This document shows, piece by piece, positions 47,653 through 59,695 of a stretch of 64,000 nt of DNA (position 1 is its first letter; every line of letters begins with the position of its first letter). A model generated the notes under the pieces. The model saw nothing but the letters and a program-made list of their open reading frames with translations, was not told the DNA's origin and did not search any database. A program made the position numbers and the translations under genes. This DNA comes from Brassica napus. Its lineage: Eukaryota > Streptophyta > Magnoliopsida > Brassicales > Brassicaceae. Where the stretch lies: NCBI RefSeq assembly GCF_020379485.1, contig NC_063439.1:22382098-22446097 (forward strand). The letters are read 5' to 3'.

Positions 47653-50260
47653 CTAGATTTTGACCCGCGCTTTGAAAGCGCGGGATATTTTATGTTATAA
47701 ACATTGCAATGTTTTGGAAATCAGACCGGGCCAACCACTCGAAAACAGTCCGACCATGACTCGTCTAATAAGTTGAGTTCGATTCAGTTTAAAATTTGGG
47801 ATTTGAAAAAAAAAATAGAAAATCCAGTAAAACCGATGACTTGAAATTTTGTTGTAAGAAAAAATATGTATGGTGATTTGAATGTTAGTCTTATGTATGT
47901 CAACAATTTAAGTTCACATAGAATTCATTTTTTCCTTCAAACATGGTATATATACATATATAATATACAGTAAAATTTTAAAAACCCGTTAAACTGATCA
48001 GGCCAGTCAACTTGGATTTGAGAAAAACTGGAAAAATCCAGTAGAACCGATGATTTGGAACAATAAAAACTGTATTTGAAAAACTCCGGCCCGGATAAAA
48101 AAACCATGGATTCTGCTAAACTAAAACATAGTTTATAGTCTTTTAATTGTTCTAAGAATTTTGTTATGAAACTGTTAGTGATTAATTAGTTTTTGTCTTT
48201 TCAGTTTTCACATATTATTTCATACGAAAAATTATGTCTTATTCCCACTTGTTATCTAAATATTATATGTTTTCAAATTTTTCCATTAATATAACATTTG
48301 AAATTTTGTGGTAAGAAAAAATATACATGGTGATTTGAATGTTAATCTTATGTATGTTAATAATTTAAGTTCATATAGAATTCTTTTTTCTTTCTTAAAG
48401 CATATGGTATATATACATATATAATTATAAAAAAAATTTAAAACTCGTTAAGCAGGTTAAACTGGTCAGACCAATCAACCAATATATATACTGAGTCGAT
48501 CTTGGTTTGGTTTTCAAAATGTTTAGAGAGTAACATGATAAATCAATACTATTAAAAAGGAAGGAGTTTTAAAAAATCTACCTAACAAAGTTGTTTGGAC
48601 ACTTTATTTAACTCAAACTTAGACTAACAATATGTTACCATATATTTCTCTAACAATAATTTATTCAATTCCTTTATTTATTCAAATACCACTCTTAAAT
48701 CTTAATCATTATTATTATTATGTTTACCATTTTGACTTTTAATCATAAAAACATTGAAATTAATGTTTTATATTATCACTTTTATCATATAATATATAAT
48801 TTAAAGCAAGAGAAGCTACACAACATATAAGTGTACATTTTAACTTCCTCTTTCCTTTATAATAACGTAATCATATCATATATAAATTTTCCCACTAAAA
48901 TCTCATATTATATACTAAACTTTCAACCGTCTATAGTTTGATAGATATTTTCATATTTAAAAATGAGTTTTCTAAAATATATTTCATCAATCATGTTTTT
49001 GTACAATTACGTTAAAAATCTATATCAAAAGGTTGTTGGACCCGATATGGACGTAATGAGTCCACATCTCCGGGTATTTAGGATCCTAAAAAGATTCGAA
49101 ATATCTAGAAAATCTGAAAAATATCCGAAACACGAAAAGTACTTGAAACTCCAAACAAATACCCAAAAAATTCAAATACCTAAAAATTCAAAATCTTATT
49201 CAAAATCTGACACTGAACTGAAAATATCCAAAATTTTATCCAAATACCCAAAAAAAAAAATTAATTTGAAAATTTACCTGAAATTAAAAACTATAATCGT
49301 AAACCAAAAACCTAAAAAAAATATTCATAATGCCGGAAACATATTCAAAATATCTAAATATACCAAATAAACACAACATATTTATGATCGGGTCTAGGGT
49401 AGGACCCGGACTCAAACAAAGACATGCGGGTCCAAAAAAATCCCAATAGGTTATCTTCTCTGGAACTAAACCTATATTTCCGGGTCGGTTTGGTTTGTTT
49501 TTTTGATCCGGATATAATTCTCATGCCTAAAAAAACTTACGTAAAAGTGTACATATAAAATATCAAATAAACTAATTCATAGATTATATAACTGTTAAAA
49601 ATTATATTTTTCGATATAATAAAACTTTGTATTATAATATAATCCAAAAAACCCGTGTTTTCCAAGCGCGGGTCAAAATCTAGTGTTTTGTTATAAATAA
49701 ATAGTTTTATATTATTATTTTCTAACGTGTGTATAAATATTACCAATAATTAATATTTCATTAATATTTTATAGAACTATACAATTATAGTGGTCAACTA
49801 CGTTAAGTTAATAATTTTGCTAAAAACTAAATGGTGAAGCATATTAACCGTGGTGGTCAGATATGATGGTCAGCTATGGTGGTCAATTAAATCTTAAATC
49901 GTGAAGTTTGCATATATTGTGGTCAACTACATTAAGCTATTAATTTTTCAAAATAACAACATTCCTTTTAACATGGAAGTTAAGAGATATTGTTGATTAA
50001 ACATACAATTTGGGTATCGTGATTTCTACACATATCATGTATCTATTTCAATAACTAAATTATAGCAACTGAAGTTTGTTTGAACGTTTTATGAATGATT
50101 TTTAAACAAAAGGATTTTCTGCTTTTAATTAAAATAAAATTCAAAAATACAAAATTTAATTGAAATCATAGATTAAAAATAATTCAGTGGCAAAGAATGG
50201 TAAATACTTCAAAACTCCAAGGGTACCTCAAAAAAGGCCCTTCAGTTTTAATAGTATTGA
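47653..50260 (-). mobile_element. Non-autonomous Helitron (minus strand)
   Basis: The 5' end at 50260 reads A|TCAATACTATTAAAACTGAA on the minus strand. The 3' end at 47653 reads CCCGCGCTTT, a short loop, then AAAGCGCGGG and TCAAAATCTAG|T. Another Helitron (48543..49683) is nested inside. No coding sequence. Confidence 0.65.
48543..49683 (+). mobile_element. Nested non-autonomous Helitron (plus strand)
   Basis: 5' end A|TCAATACTATTAAAAAGG; 3' end CCCGTGTTTTCCAAGCGCGGG hairpin, then TCAAAATCTAG|T. Insertion between A and T is as expected. 1141 bp. The 135-codon frame at 48963 is rich in KYPK/KISK repeats and is not a gene. Confidence 0.72.
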
Positions 50261-50803
50261 TATAAAAGAAAAAAATTAACAAATAATATTATAAATAAAA
50301 TAAATTTATAAGACATAATCCGCGCGAAGCGCGGAAAAAATCTCTAGTATTAGCAACATGGCCATATTTTAGCAAGTGATCAGGAATTAAAAAGGTTAAT
50401 TAGTTCAAGATGGATTAATCATATCCTATATTTCGAAATCAAAGGGTTCCTTGATGGCAAAATGCGTGCTGTCACTAAACTCTAGAATATAAAATGCATG
50501 CCGTTTTCTGAGAGAACGCAGAAGAGAGAAACAACACACCAGTTGTCTCGCCTTAGCTTAAGCTCCATGCCTTGATTCATCTTCTATCTTCCTCCATCGT
50601 TACGTCACTGCTTCACCAACAACAACAACAACAACACACACACACTCTATTTGGACCCACCAAATCAGACGAACAAGCCCTACCAGCGAAATCAAGCATT
50701 AAATTCACTCACGCTTTCCCCGTGAATACTATTTTCTATTTTTTTTTTAAATCCCGACAAGATCTCTCTGATTGTTTCGTTTCAAAATTCCTCGGAAAAA
50801 CCG

Positions 50804-51081
50804 GTAAGAACAACGAGAGCTTTTGTCTGCTTCTCTATATGTTTAGATTCTTTGCTTCTAATAGTAACACCAAGCAAGTAACCAGTTGAAATCTCATTAG
50901 ATTATATGCTATTTTCAATCTGGAATGGTTCTGCTTCTTATTCAGATTCCAAGTTTTCATCTTTCAATGAAACGTTCCTCAAGTTTTCATCTTTCAATGA
51001 TTTGTAGACTTGTAGTCTCTAGAGAAATGATTGTTACATTCAAAGTTACTAACTTTGTTTTTTTTTTATTGACGTTTTCAG
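50804..51081 (+). other. 5' UTR intron of the PMI1-related gene
   Basis: Donor CCG|GTAAGA and acceptor TTTTCAG|AGTATATG, with a pyrimidine-rich leader from about 50520. The start codon follows at 51116. Confidence 0.65.
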
Positions 51082-51115
51082 AGTATATGAGTTGATCAAA
51101 GAGTGTGGTTAAGCA

Positions 51116-53869
51116 ATGTCCTCTAATGATAGAGAGGATTCATACAATGGGCAGCTGTTGAGAGACATTAAGGAAGTAAGCAAAGCTCTTTACTTGCACA
51201 ACGCACCTCAAAGACCACTCCTTTCGTTGCCTCCTCCTGTCCGATCTAGATCTGTCTCCAAAGGAACCACAGAGAGTGGGGTTTTATTGCTAAGCAAGAA
51301 GAAGAAATCATCAGTATCATGGGATTGGAAGAAGCCTTTGAAAGCTATAGCTCATTTAGGGCAGCGTAGGTTTGATGTTTGTTTTCATCTCCATGTTCAT
51401 TCCATCGAAGGCCTGCCTTCGAATTTGGATGGTACTAAACTAGTTGTGCAATGGAAGAGGAAAGAGGAAGTGATGTCTACTCAACCTTATAATGTCTTGC
51501 AAGGAACAGCTACGTTTGAAGAGACTTTGATGCATAGATGTTCAGTATACGGTAGCAAACATGGGCCGCACCGTTCTGCGAAATATGATCAGAAGCTTTT
51601 CTTGGTCTGTGCATCTCCTGTTGATGCTCCCTGGCTTGTTCTAGGGAAGCATTGGGTTGATCTCGCCAGGATCTTGCCTTTGTCTCTGGAGGAGATGGAA
51701 GGTGCGAGAAGTGCAAGGAAGTGGAACACGAGCTTCAAGCTATCCGGTGTGGCGGATTCTGCTGTGTTGAATCTTAGTTTTGATTTCTCCGTTGTCACAA
51801 GCTCTGTCTGTGATTCAGCTAGTGGTGGGAATGTGATGCTGAAGAGGGTTGGTAGTGTTCCGAGTATGGAGCGTAGATCTTCACCGGTTGATGATGGGAA
51901 GGTCTCTCATCAGCTCTCGCCGAATCTGAGTCTGGATCTTTCAAGGTCTGTTGATCTTCTCTATGAAAAACTTGACGAACAAAACCAAGAAACATCAACA
52001 GGAACTAAGGTTGAGCAAGGTGTGGAGACTGATAAGCAAGAAGATGACTATAAGAACACTGGAAAAGAAGTAGAAGAAAGAACTGATTCAAAGGAGATTG
52101 AAATTATTGATGTCTATGAGTTACTTAAAGATGAAGATGAAGGTGCAGAGGAAACCTGTTTTGTTGATCAGTTATCAGTGGCGGAGCTAAAAAGTTCTGA
52201 CTCATTTGAGATTAAATCTTCATCAGCCATCGATGATTGTACTGAGGAGGAAAACTTCTTGGAAGTTAAATCTGCAAACGTATTAACGAAGTCACGAAGC
52301 TTGGATGACATTACTGAATCTGTAGCTAATGATTTTCTAAACATGCTTGAACTTGAGGAATCTTCTTATGTTTATACCTCAGATGGTGAGCCTACATCTC
52401 CTCGTGAGTATCTGCTCCGTGAGTTTGAGAAGGAGGCTCTCGCTTCTGGGAACTGTCTCTTAGAATATGTGTCTGATATTGATGAGGAACCGAATGATTT
52501 CTCGTTCTCCTCAAGTTCTGTGGGTGAGGGAAAGTCTCAGCTGTTAATGAGCAGAAGGAATGTGAAGCTACTTGAAGACTTGGAAACTGAAACTTTATTG
52601 CGAGAGTGGGATTTAGATGACAACGGTTTTGACGACTCTCTCTGTATTTGCTCTGATGGGTTTGGAAGTCCAATAGAGCTTCCAGTTGACGAGCGGCCAC
52701 TTGGATATAATATTGGTCCTTTGTTTTGGACAAAAGGAGGAGGGTGTGTTCGGTCCATGAGTCCGTTACTGTTCAGAAACTGTAAGGATGCATCACGTCT
52801 GATCATGCAAGTTTCAGTTCCTGTGGTGCTGGTACCAGAGTTAGGCTCTGGTGTTCTTGAAATACTCCAAAGTTTGGCAGCTTCTGGAATCGAAGGGCTT
52901 TGCTCTGAAATTAATGCATTGATGCCTTTGGAAGATATCATGGGGAAGACAATAAATGAAGTTATCGAGGACACATCATTTGAGAGGTTCAGATGCTTTC
53001 TACCATGTTTGATTCGTTATGCATATTATTTCTATTTTCCAAGTTTATTCTAAAAAAATATAGTTTTCATGAATTGCAGAAACGCACATGATTGTTCTTC
53101 AAAAGAAAATCTTGGGGGCTTTGGATCGAATATGTGTTCAGGTTATGTACCTCTTGACGCTCTTGCTTCCTTGGCTATTGATGGCATAGAAAGTCTCTCG
53201 GTAGAAGGATTAAAGATTCAATGCAGCATGTCAGACCAAGATCCACCATCAGCCACTGCACCAAAACCCATGGATCAGTCTGAGGCTTTAGAGTTGATTA
53301 GTTTTTCGTTAACGTTGGATGAGTGGTTAAGGCTTGACCACAGACCGTCAGACACTGGAGATACCTCTAGGAACAAGTTGACACTTGCTCTTCGAGTGTT
53401 GCTTAGAGATCCATCTCGATATAACGAACCTGTTGGCGCATCTATGCTTGCTCTGATCCAAGTTGAAAGGTCTTTGGTTTCCTCAAACCCACCTCTGTGT
53501 AGTTTAGCTCAAGAAGAATCCTTTGGAAACGGTACACATCTGTGGAGAATCACTGACATTGGTCTTGCGGGTTTGAAAACTGAGCCTGGTGTAGACCATC
53601 CGTGGTGTACGAAGACCCAACAAGAGTCTGGATCCCGCTGGTTACTTGCTAGTGGTACTGGTAAAACCATTAACTGTCAAGCTTCCAAGTCAAAGGCGAT
53701 CATTGTATCAAACCCACAAGCAACCAGAAAGAACTTGGATACATTGTGGAGTATAACAATCGATAGTAGGCACAATCAAGAAGGTGATTTGAGCAGCTCT
53801 GCTTCCTTTGTTCCACTAACAAGAAATTCAGATGTGATATTTTCTGATGAAATAACAAAAGGATTGTGA
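51116..53869 (+). CDS. PMIR1: PLASTID MOVEMENT IMPAIRED1-related protein (NT-C2 domain)
   Basis: 886 residues from two exons (51116..52986 and 53080..53869; AG|GTTC donor, TTGCAG acceptor, phase 2). Colinear with AT5G26160. PMI1 and its relatives are needed for light-driven chloroplast and nuclear positioning by short actin filaments. An NT-C2 (EEIG1-type) domain lies at about residues 75-235 (VCFHLHVHSIEGLPSNLDG, KLVVQWKRKEE, SVYGSKHGPHRSAKYD). A long acidic, disordered middle follows, then the conserved C-terminal region (MPLEDIMGKTI, ALELISFSLTLDEWLRLD, WRITDIGLAGLKTEPG, LDTLWSI). Intact, slightly shorter than the Arabidopsis protein. Confidence 0.93.
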
Positions 53870-54663
53870 TAGTAGCATTTCCATCGGCATATTATCTTAT
53901 ACATTGTTTCCACTCTTTGCTTAAGAGCAAGTCATTTTGATGTAAAAGCAGGCAGTCCCTTTTTTCTACTTGAAAGAAGTAGTAGATTCATATGTTATCA
54001 GCTATATGAATGTGTATGAGAAAAAAAAATTGGGTAAATATACTTCCATTTGCAATGATGCTTCTTCTCTTGTAGAAGAGATATTTTTCCTGTGCACAGA
54101 CTCTACGTTATAGGAGAAACATGTAGCTTGGTCTCCATCTGACTCCAGGAAAATCAAGGCTAAATTCAAGGTATGCTACATAGTAAGTGGCCGCGCTGTA
54201 ATTATTTGCAATGGCTCGTTTACAGGAATTTGATTCAAATCATCAAATGTGATGCTCTCTCTGTTCCCTGTGCATGAATTCTTCATTATGCACTATGCAG
54301 GTTCAAGGCTGGTAAGAAGCAATCATGTTCATCAGTGGTTTGGGAGTTGGTCTGGTAATTTTCTACTCTTGCATTGATATTCCAAGATAACTAATTTATG
54401 AAATTATATGAGATTCTCACTCGTAACAGAATAAGATGCTATAGAAGTATTCCAGACTCAGAATATCCTATTTTTTTTCAAAATTTGTCAATCAGTTTAC
54501 ATTGAGTATAAGAGAAGCAGTATAAGTAGAATAACCATTGAAAATCAGTCTCTAGAACAGATTCATAAGAAATATAAACGTGAATAGTATTGGTTTCATC
54601 ATCTTTACTCAGACTATGTATTCTTGCCGTCGTAACCATAAGCTGAGAAAATTCTTAAGAATC

Positions 54664-55543
54664 TTAGTTCTTGCTTGAGTGATTGTGGAAGCCCTCATAA
54701 GTTGTTATCACAAAGCTCGGATCATCTCCATCTCGTTCAACCCTTTTCTTCACGGGACAGCCATCAGCTGAACACTTGTAGTAGTTTCTGCAAATTACAT
54801 GAAAATTATTACAATGAGCAAGAGGTACATTCCAGTTTTTTTATTTTGGTTTCTCATATTTGTTATGCTTCTTTAATATTGGAGTATGAAAATGTTGTTC
54901 CCTACCTTGGATTTGGGCTGTTCTTCACCATCTTTTTCCCATACTTTCTCCACTTGAACCCGTCGTCAAGCACTTCTACTTCAGACTGTGTCTTGAATGC
55001 AATTCTCTCTTTTACTTTCTTCTTTTCCTTCTTAATCTGTTTTTCTTTCATAAGTCAATAGGAAAGAAGAAAAATAGATTTAGCAGAGGATGACCTGTAA
55101 ACACCGTTTTGATTCACCTAAAAGTTCTTTAGTTTAAGTCCTGATATGTCTATGCTTTTCAAAAACTATCTTTGAACCAGCCATCTTATGGTCTAGTTTC
55201 TGACGCATAAGGTTTATGAAACCCTCAAGGAAGCATGTTATAAAGGAGTTTATATATGTTGACTGATAAACTTACCGGCAGAAGCGGTGGCTGTAGCAGC
55301 GGCAACAGAAGCGTTGGCACATGGAGATTCGGGATGACCGAAACCGCTAGAGGAACCAGAGAAGAAGGCAGCAGCATGAGCACTATCACTGGTCTGATAA
55401 CCATAAGAATGATTCATCCCTGAAACCGCAGACACAAGATCATCGTCCATCCATTCATCTGACAAGTACAAATCCGGAAGGTCGAAACCTGAGTGAGTAT
55501 CATCGCTGAACCTCCTCCCCAAGTTTGTCTCTGCATCATTCAT
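54664..55543 (-). CDS. WRKY50: Group IIc WRKY transcription factor with WRKYGKK motif
   Basis: 176 residues from exons 55543..55276, 55044..54906 and 54787..54664 (all GT-AG, in phase). Colinear with AT5G26170. The WRKY domain reads [26 protein letters not shown], then [27 protein letters not shown], a C2HH zinc finger. The Q-to-K change in the heptad is characteristic of the WRKY50/51/59 clade, which prefers sites other than the standard W-box. In Arabidopsis WRKY50 supports salicylic-acid-induced PR1 expression and represses some jasmonate responses. N-terminal Asp-rich region and Ala/Ser-rich linker are less conserved. Intact. Confidence 0.93.
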
Positions 55544-55879
55544 AGCTATTTATGCATACAAAAGAATGTGTGAGTAATGCCTATATGTTTTCAAAATAAA
55601 TCTTTCTTTTTCCGGGTTTTGAAGACTTAACCTTAGAAAGGAAGCTTCAAGGTAAATGTATAAATATATAATATGTAGAAACGTGTACTTGTTGAAGGTA
55701 CAGATACATAAGAAGATGGATGCTTTCAAACTAGCTTTAAGTCTTACAAAGACCTGTGGTTGACTTGTGTCTTGGTCCACGACTACTCTTTTTTTCATTA
55801 ATTTATTTTGTCCTTGTCTTCTTTCAAGTCTTTTCATAAGTCTTCTCGTGCAAGGACTTAGGCTTAAGTTACGGTACAT

Positions 55880-56480
55880 AAAGTACCATCATTGAGAATC
55901 AAAATACCAATTTATATTGAAACGATAGAGACATATTTGGCTGAAATGAAATGAAATGAAATGAAGGAAAAGATATAAAAGACTTACTCTTGTGAATTAG
56001 TCTGTTGAATTTTCAAGTCAAGCAGACTTTGTTGGGTAGAGATTCTCCATCTTTCCCTACTTCCTACATCTTAGACCCTATTAAGTAGTAGTAACTTCTG
56101 CAGTCTAAGGCGGGGTCATATGTATTTCTTTTTTAGTTACAAGAAGTGAGTAAGAAGTGAGATTTGTCCATATGTGTAAATATCTAGATTTTTTTAGTTT
56201 AGTTAGTCAAGTTTTAATCTTGGATAGGTGTAACAACATGTGTGAAGGGTCCGTTCTTTGATGTTCACAGTCTATTCATTGTTTCCAGATTTCATTTTTG
56301 TTTATATGAATATAAGTGCAGAAGGATGAGATAGTTACTTACTTGTTGATGATGCCCCCTGACACAGATTTGCATGCTCATCATTTGGCTATGATTGGAC
56401 GTTTATTTCTGTATGTAAACGGTGAATGATCTTTGTAAATTATGTTTGATATATATAGTTTATCTTGCTGATTTTTCATT
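55880..56480. other. Intergenic region upstream of WRKY50
   Basis: Contains two or more TTGAC-type (W-box) cores on either strand near 55760 and 55590 and a short GAAAT repeat (about 55945..55965). No coding sequence. The W-boxes would suit a WRKY-regulated defence gene but are frequent by chance. Confidence 0.35.
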
Positions 56481-56489
56481 CCTGGGAAT

Positions 56490-57820
56490 GATAGGGAAAG
56501 GCAAGTTCAATGGTTAGCAGCAGCACTGCAGCCAGAAGCAGGTTGGGAGATAGGCCACTGTTCTCACCCACATTTTTACACATTTTCAACTTTGGGGTTG
56601 TCATGGTGATTGAATACTCTTATTGTACCTTATCTGCTTAGTTACCATGCTAAATTTTGCCTCATTTGTGAAGGTTGTTGATGCATGATCAGCTCCAGGA
56701 AACAAAACTGTTAATACAGCCGCTCTTATGAAAGGACAAGATAAGTCATACCATGCGAGCTACGTAAAGAACGAGTAAAGCGTTTGGAACTGGCTGTTAT
56801 GTTGTTTTGGTGCTACCAGTATCCTTCCCTTGCCTTTTTCACGTATACCCTTTTAGCCTTTGTTTGCTTGTTATGTTCCAGTTAACTTGAATGTACATGG
56901 AATTGAAGAACAAATCTCATTGGATAAATTGCTTCAGAAGTCGTGTATGTCCTTGATTTTTTTGTCCTAAATCTGAAATATCCTTCTTTTGCAAAGGTAA
57001 TCATTACTCAATATGTGGTATGGCTATCTTTTTAGGTTCATTTCTTGATTTTAGATCATCTTTAGGTAGCAGCAGTTAAGATATATACATATTGTCAGAG
57101 TCCAATTTCTTTATTTTCTTTTGTTTTGATAGTGTACCGTCAAGAGAGACATTCTCTGAAATGAACAATAGTAAACATCTGAGAATATTGTCTTAAGCCC
57201 TGTAGCATGAGCAGATGTAGTCATTTTAAGCCAGTGTTCTGCATGCTTTGCCTGTGGCTGATTATCGCAGGATCGGGATGTTGTATTGTTGGATCCTTAT
57301 TGCTCTGGTTCTGGATCGTTTGGACCATCTCATTCATCAGGTTTTAATTGATTCCTCTTAGTGTATATTAGTGACTAAATTTTAAGACAGTTTTCCATGT
57401 AGATAACAAGAACTAGGACTCTATGAGACTGCACAAGCTTGAGGATATCCAGAAGAAAGCTCTTTTGGCAATGCACTCTCTTGTGAGTTTCCATACTTAT
57501 CTCATGTTGGTTAGAGCAAATATTTATCCATGATCCATAATGTCCTCCAGCCATAGACATTAGTGTCTCATGGATGATGGATGTATTCTATATTTTTCCT
57601 ATTGCCATACACTTTTTAATTGTGGATCTCGATGAAACCATTAGTAAGGTTTTTGTTTCTATTATATGTCAACAAGAGAGTTGACTTAAGGTATTCTAGC
57701 AAGTTGATCATATTGCCTTTGCATTGCAGCTGAACATTTACTCACATGGTGAATCCGGTCGAGGACAACGAAAGGATTCTTCATCGTTTTGTTGACCAAC
57801 ACACAAGAGATTCTAATGTA
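56490..57820 (+). pseudogene. Decayed NSUN/NOL1-type RNA m5C methyltransferase
   Basis: Remains of the colinear gene AT5G26180. At about 56672..56745 the SAM-binding motif is seen as VVDA, a TGA stop where Cys is expected, then APGNKTVNTAALMKGQ; after a frameshift, CELRKERVKRLEL. At about 57280..57320 the catalytic motif reads VVLLDPYCSGSGS after a frameshift, and at 57415..57480 DSMRLHKLEDIQKKALL follows an in-frame TAG. The N-terminal half is gone. Exon-intron structure is partly kept, so it decayed in place. Confidence 0.85.
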
Positions 57821-58423
57821 ACTAATCTCTCTTTTTATAAAACTATACAGCAAATTGTCGATTAGAATACAATTTATTTCTCAAAAAGTTAAATGAGAAA
57901 CCCACAGAAAGCGGCAACAAAGAAAATAAATGTGACTGAATAAGACTGAATTAAAAAATGTGGACACCCATAGAATGATGAAACAAGTGGACGATCCAAC
58001 AGAAGAAGCCAATGTTAACCTCAAAAGCGGCTAGTCTCACCAACGTTAACCAATAACAATTCGCCACTTGTCCAATCATCCTCCTTCCCATGTCTCTCTT
58101 TCTCGCCCACCCTTTTGAGTCTGTTAAAGGCCACTACCTCGTGTTATCCAATACGACCCATCGTTTTGGCTCCCTTCTATTTTTTATATAAAATATATAT
58201 ATTCTCTATCGAGTTCACAGTTTTATAAGCTAATAAATCCACAGAGATCTTCCCCATTCTACTGGTTTATATCTACTCCTCTCTCTTCTCCACAAGATAT
58301 TTCATAACACTTAGTGAATCAATAGAGTTTCCATGTTTTAAGGTCACTCACAAGAATACATCTCTCTTTCTTAGTGAAGTCACTTTATAACTGAAGTAAC
58401 AAAAAAAAAAAGATTAGTTGAAA

Positions 58424-59446
58424 ATGAGTTTAGGTGCTTTGATGAGTGAGAAGAGAGCAAGACCAACTTCTTCTCAGGTATACATGTCCAAAGAAGTAGA
58501 CTGGAAAATGCTTGATAAGTCGAGGTTCTTCTTCCTCGGAGCTGCTCTCTTCTCCGGTGTATCCACAGCTCTTTACCCTATCGTAGTCCTCAAGACAAGG
58601 CAACAAGTCTCACCGACGCATGTCTCCTGCGCCAACATCTCCTTGGCCATTGCTAGGCTCGAGGGTCTGAAAGGGTTCTACAAGGGCTTTGGAACGTCTT
58701 TGCTTGGAACCATCCCGGCTCGTGCTCTCTACATGACGGCTCTGGAGATCACCAAGAGTAGTGTAGGTCAAGCAACCGTTAGGTTAGGTTTGTCTGAGAC
58801 AACGTCTATGGCTGTTTCCAATGGTGCGGCCGGTTTGGCCTCGGCAGTTGCTGCTCAGGTTGTTTGGACGCCGATTGATGTTGTGAGTCAACGGCTTATG
58901 GTTCAAGGAGATTTGTCGTTGAATAAGCATGTCCCTGGAGTGATCAGTTCTTGTAGGTACGCTAATGGGTTCGATGCTTTTAGAAAGATTCTTTACAGTG
59001 ATGGACCGAGAGGGTTCTACAGAGGGTTTGGTCTCTCTATCTTGACTTACGCGCCTTCAAACGCTGTCTGGTGGGCGTCTTATTCTCTGTCTCAGAAGAA
59101 GATTTGGTCTCGGTTCAAAGGTCCATATGGCCACAAGGAAGATGCTCGTGGCTCAGTTGCGGTTCAAGCGCTGAGTGCAGCCACAGCGAGCGGTTGCTCA
59201 GCTTTGATAACTATGCCTGTAGACACAATCAAGACGAGGCTGCAGGTTTTAGATGCGGAGGAGAATGGGAGGAGACGAGCAATGACGGTGATGCAGACTT
59301 TGAAGAGCTTGATGAGGGAAGGAGGAGGGTTTGGGGCTTGTTACAGAGGGTTAGGACCAAGGTGGGTCTCAATGTCAATGTCTGCAACAACTATGATCAC
59401 AACTTATGAGTTCTTGAAGCGTCTGTCTACAAAGAAGCAGACATGA
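58424..59446 (+). CDS. Mitochondrial carrier family (SLC25) protein
   Basis: 340 residues, single exon, colinear with AT5G26200. Three repeats with carrier signatures: YPIVVLKTRQQ, TPIDVVSQRLM and MPVDTIKTRLQ, each followed by an FYKGFG, FYRGFG or CYRGLG type motif. The first signature has Val in place of the acidic residue, which also occurs in the Arabidopsis relative. Start MSLGALMSEK at 58424 matches the family. Substrate is not known for this subgroup (SLC25A44-like). Intact. A TATA-like run lies near 58185..58200 with a CT-rich leader. Confidence 0.94.
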   Translation: MSLGALMSEKRARPTSSQVYMSKEVDWKMLDKSRFFFLGAALFSGVSTALYPIVVLKTRQQVSPTHVSCANISLAIARLEGLKGFYKGFGTSLLGTIPARALYMTALEITKSSVGQATVRLGLSETTSMAVSNGAAGLASAVAAQVVWTPIDVVSQRLMVQGDLSLNKHVPGVISSCRYANGFDAFRKILYSDGPRGFYRGFGLSILTYAPSNAVWWASYSLSQKKIWSRFKGPYGHKEDARGSVAVQALSAATASGCSALITMPVDTIKTRLQVLDAEENGRRRAMTVMQTLKSLMREGGGFGACYRGLGPRWVSMSMSATTMITTYEFLKRLSTKKQT

Positions 59447-59695
59447 TATATGATAATAAACCACATTCATAGTCTCTCTCTTAATGGCAAATCTAACAAG
59501 ACACTTTTTAAAATGTTTTCCTCTCTAATAAACAAACATGAAACAAGAGGCTAACTAGCGCCTATGATAAAAACCAAATCACATGAAGTCTTAACTCAAC
59601 CAACAAATCTGATCTAACCAAACAGTTAGGGGGGCTTGTTCATCATATGCAAAAGCAAATAGACAAAGGGCGGCGGCAATAAACAATGTAAATTT

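Larger units (their letters stand above)
45662..50347 (+). mobile_element. Candidate outer Helitron enclosing other elements
   Basis: Left end A|TCCTACTATATAAAAGGGA fits Helitron 5' ends. The right end CCGCGCGAAGCGCGG (perfect hairpin) is followed by AAAAAATCTCTAG|T. Between them lie a LINE fragment and at least two further Helitrons. Assigning these two ends to one element is inference; they could belong to two partial copies. Confidence 0.45.

Noticed and set aside
48963..49370. 135-codon frame in the inner Helitron
   Set aside because: Low-complexity KYPK/KISK text from an AT-rich repeat; lies within a non-autonomous Helitron.
58418..58423. Upstream TTG start for the mitochondrial carrier
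   Set aside because: The ATG two codons later matches the family start and needs no unusual initiation.
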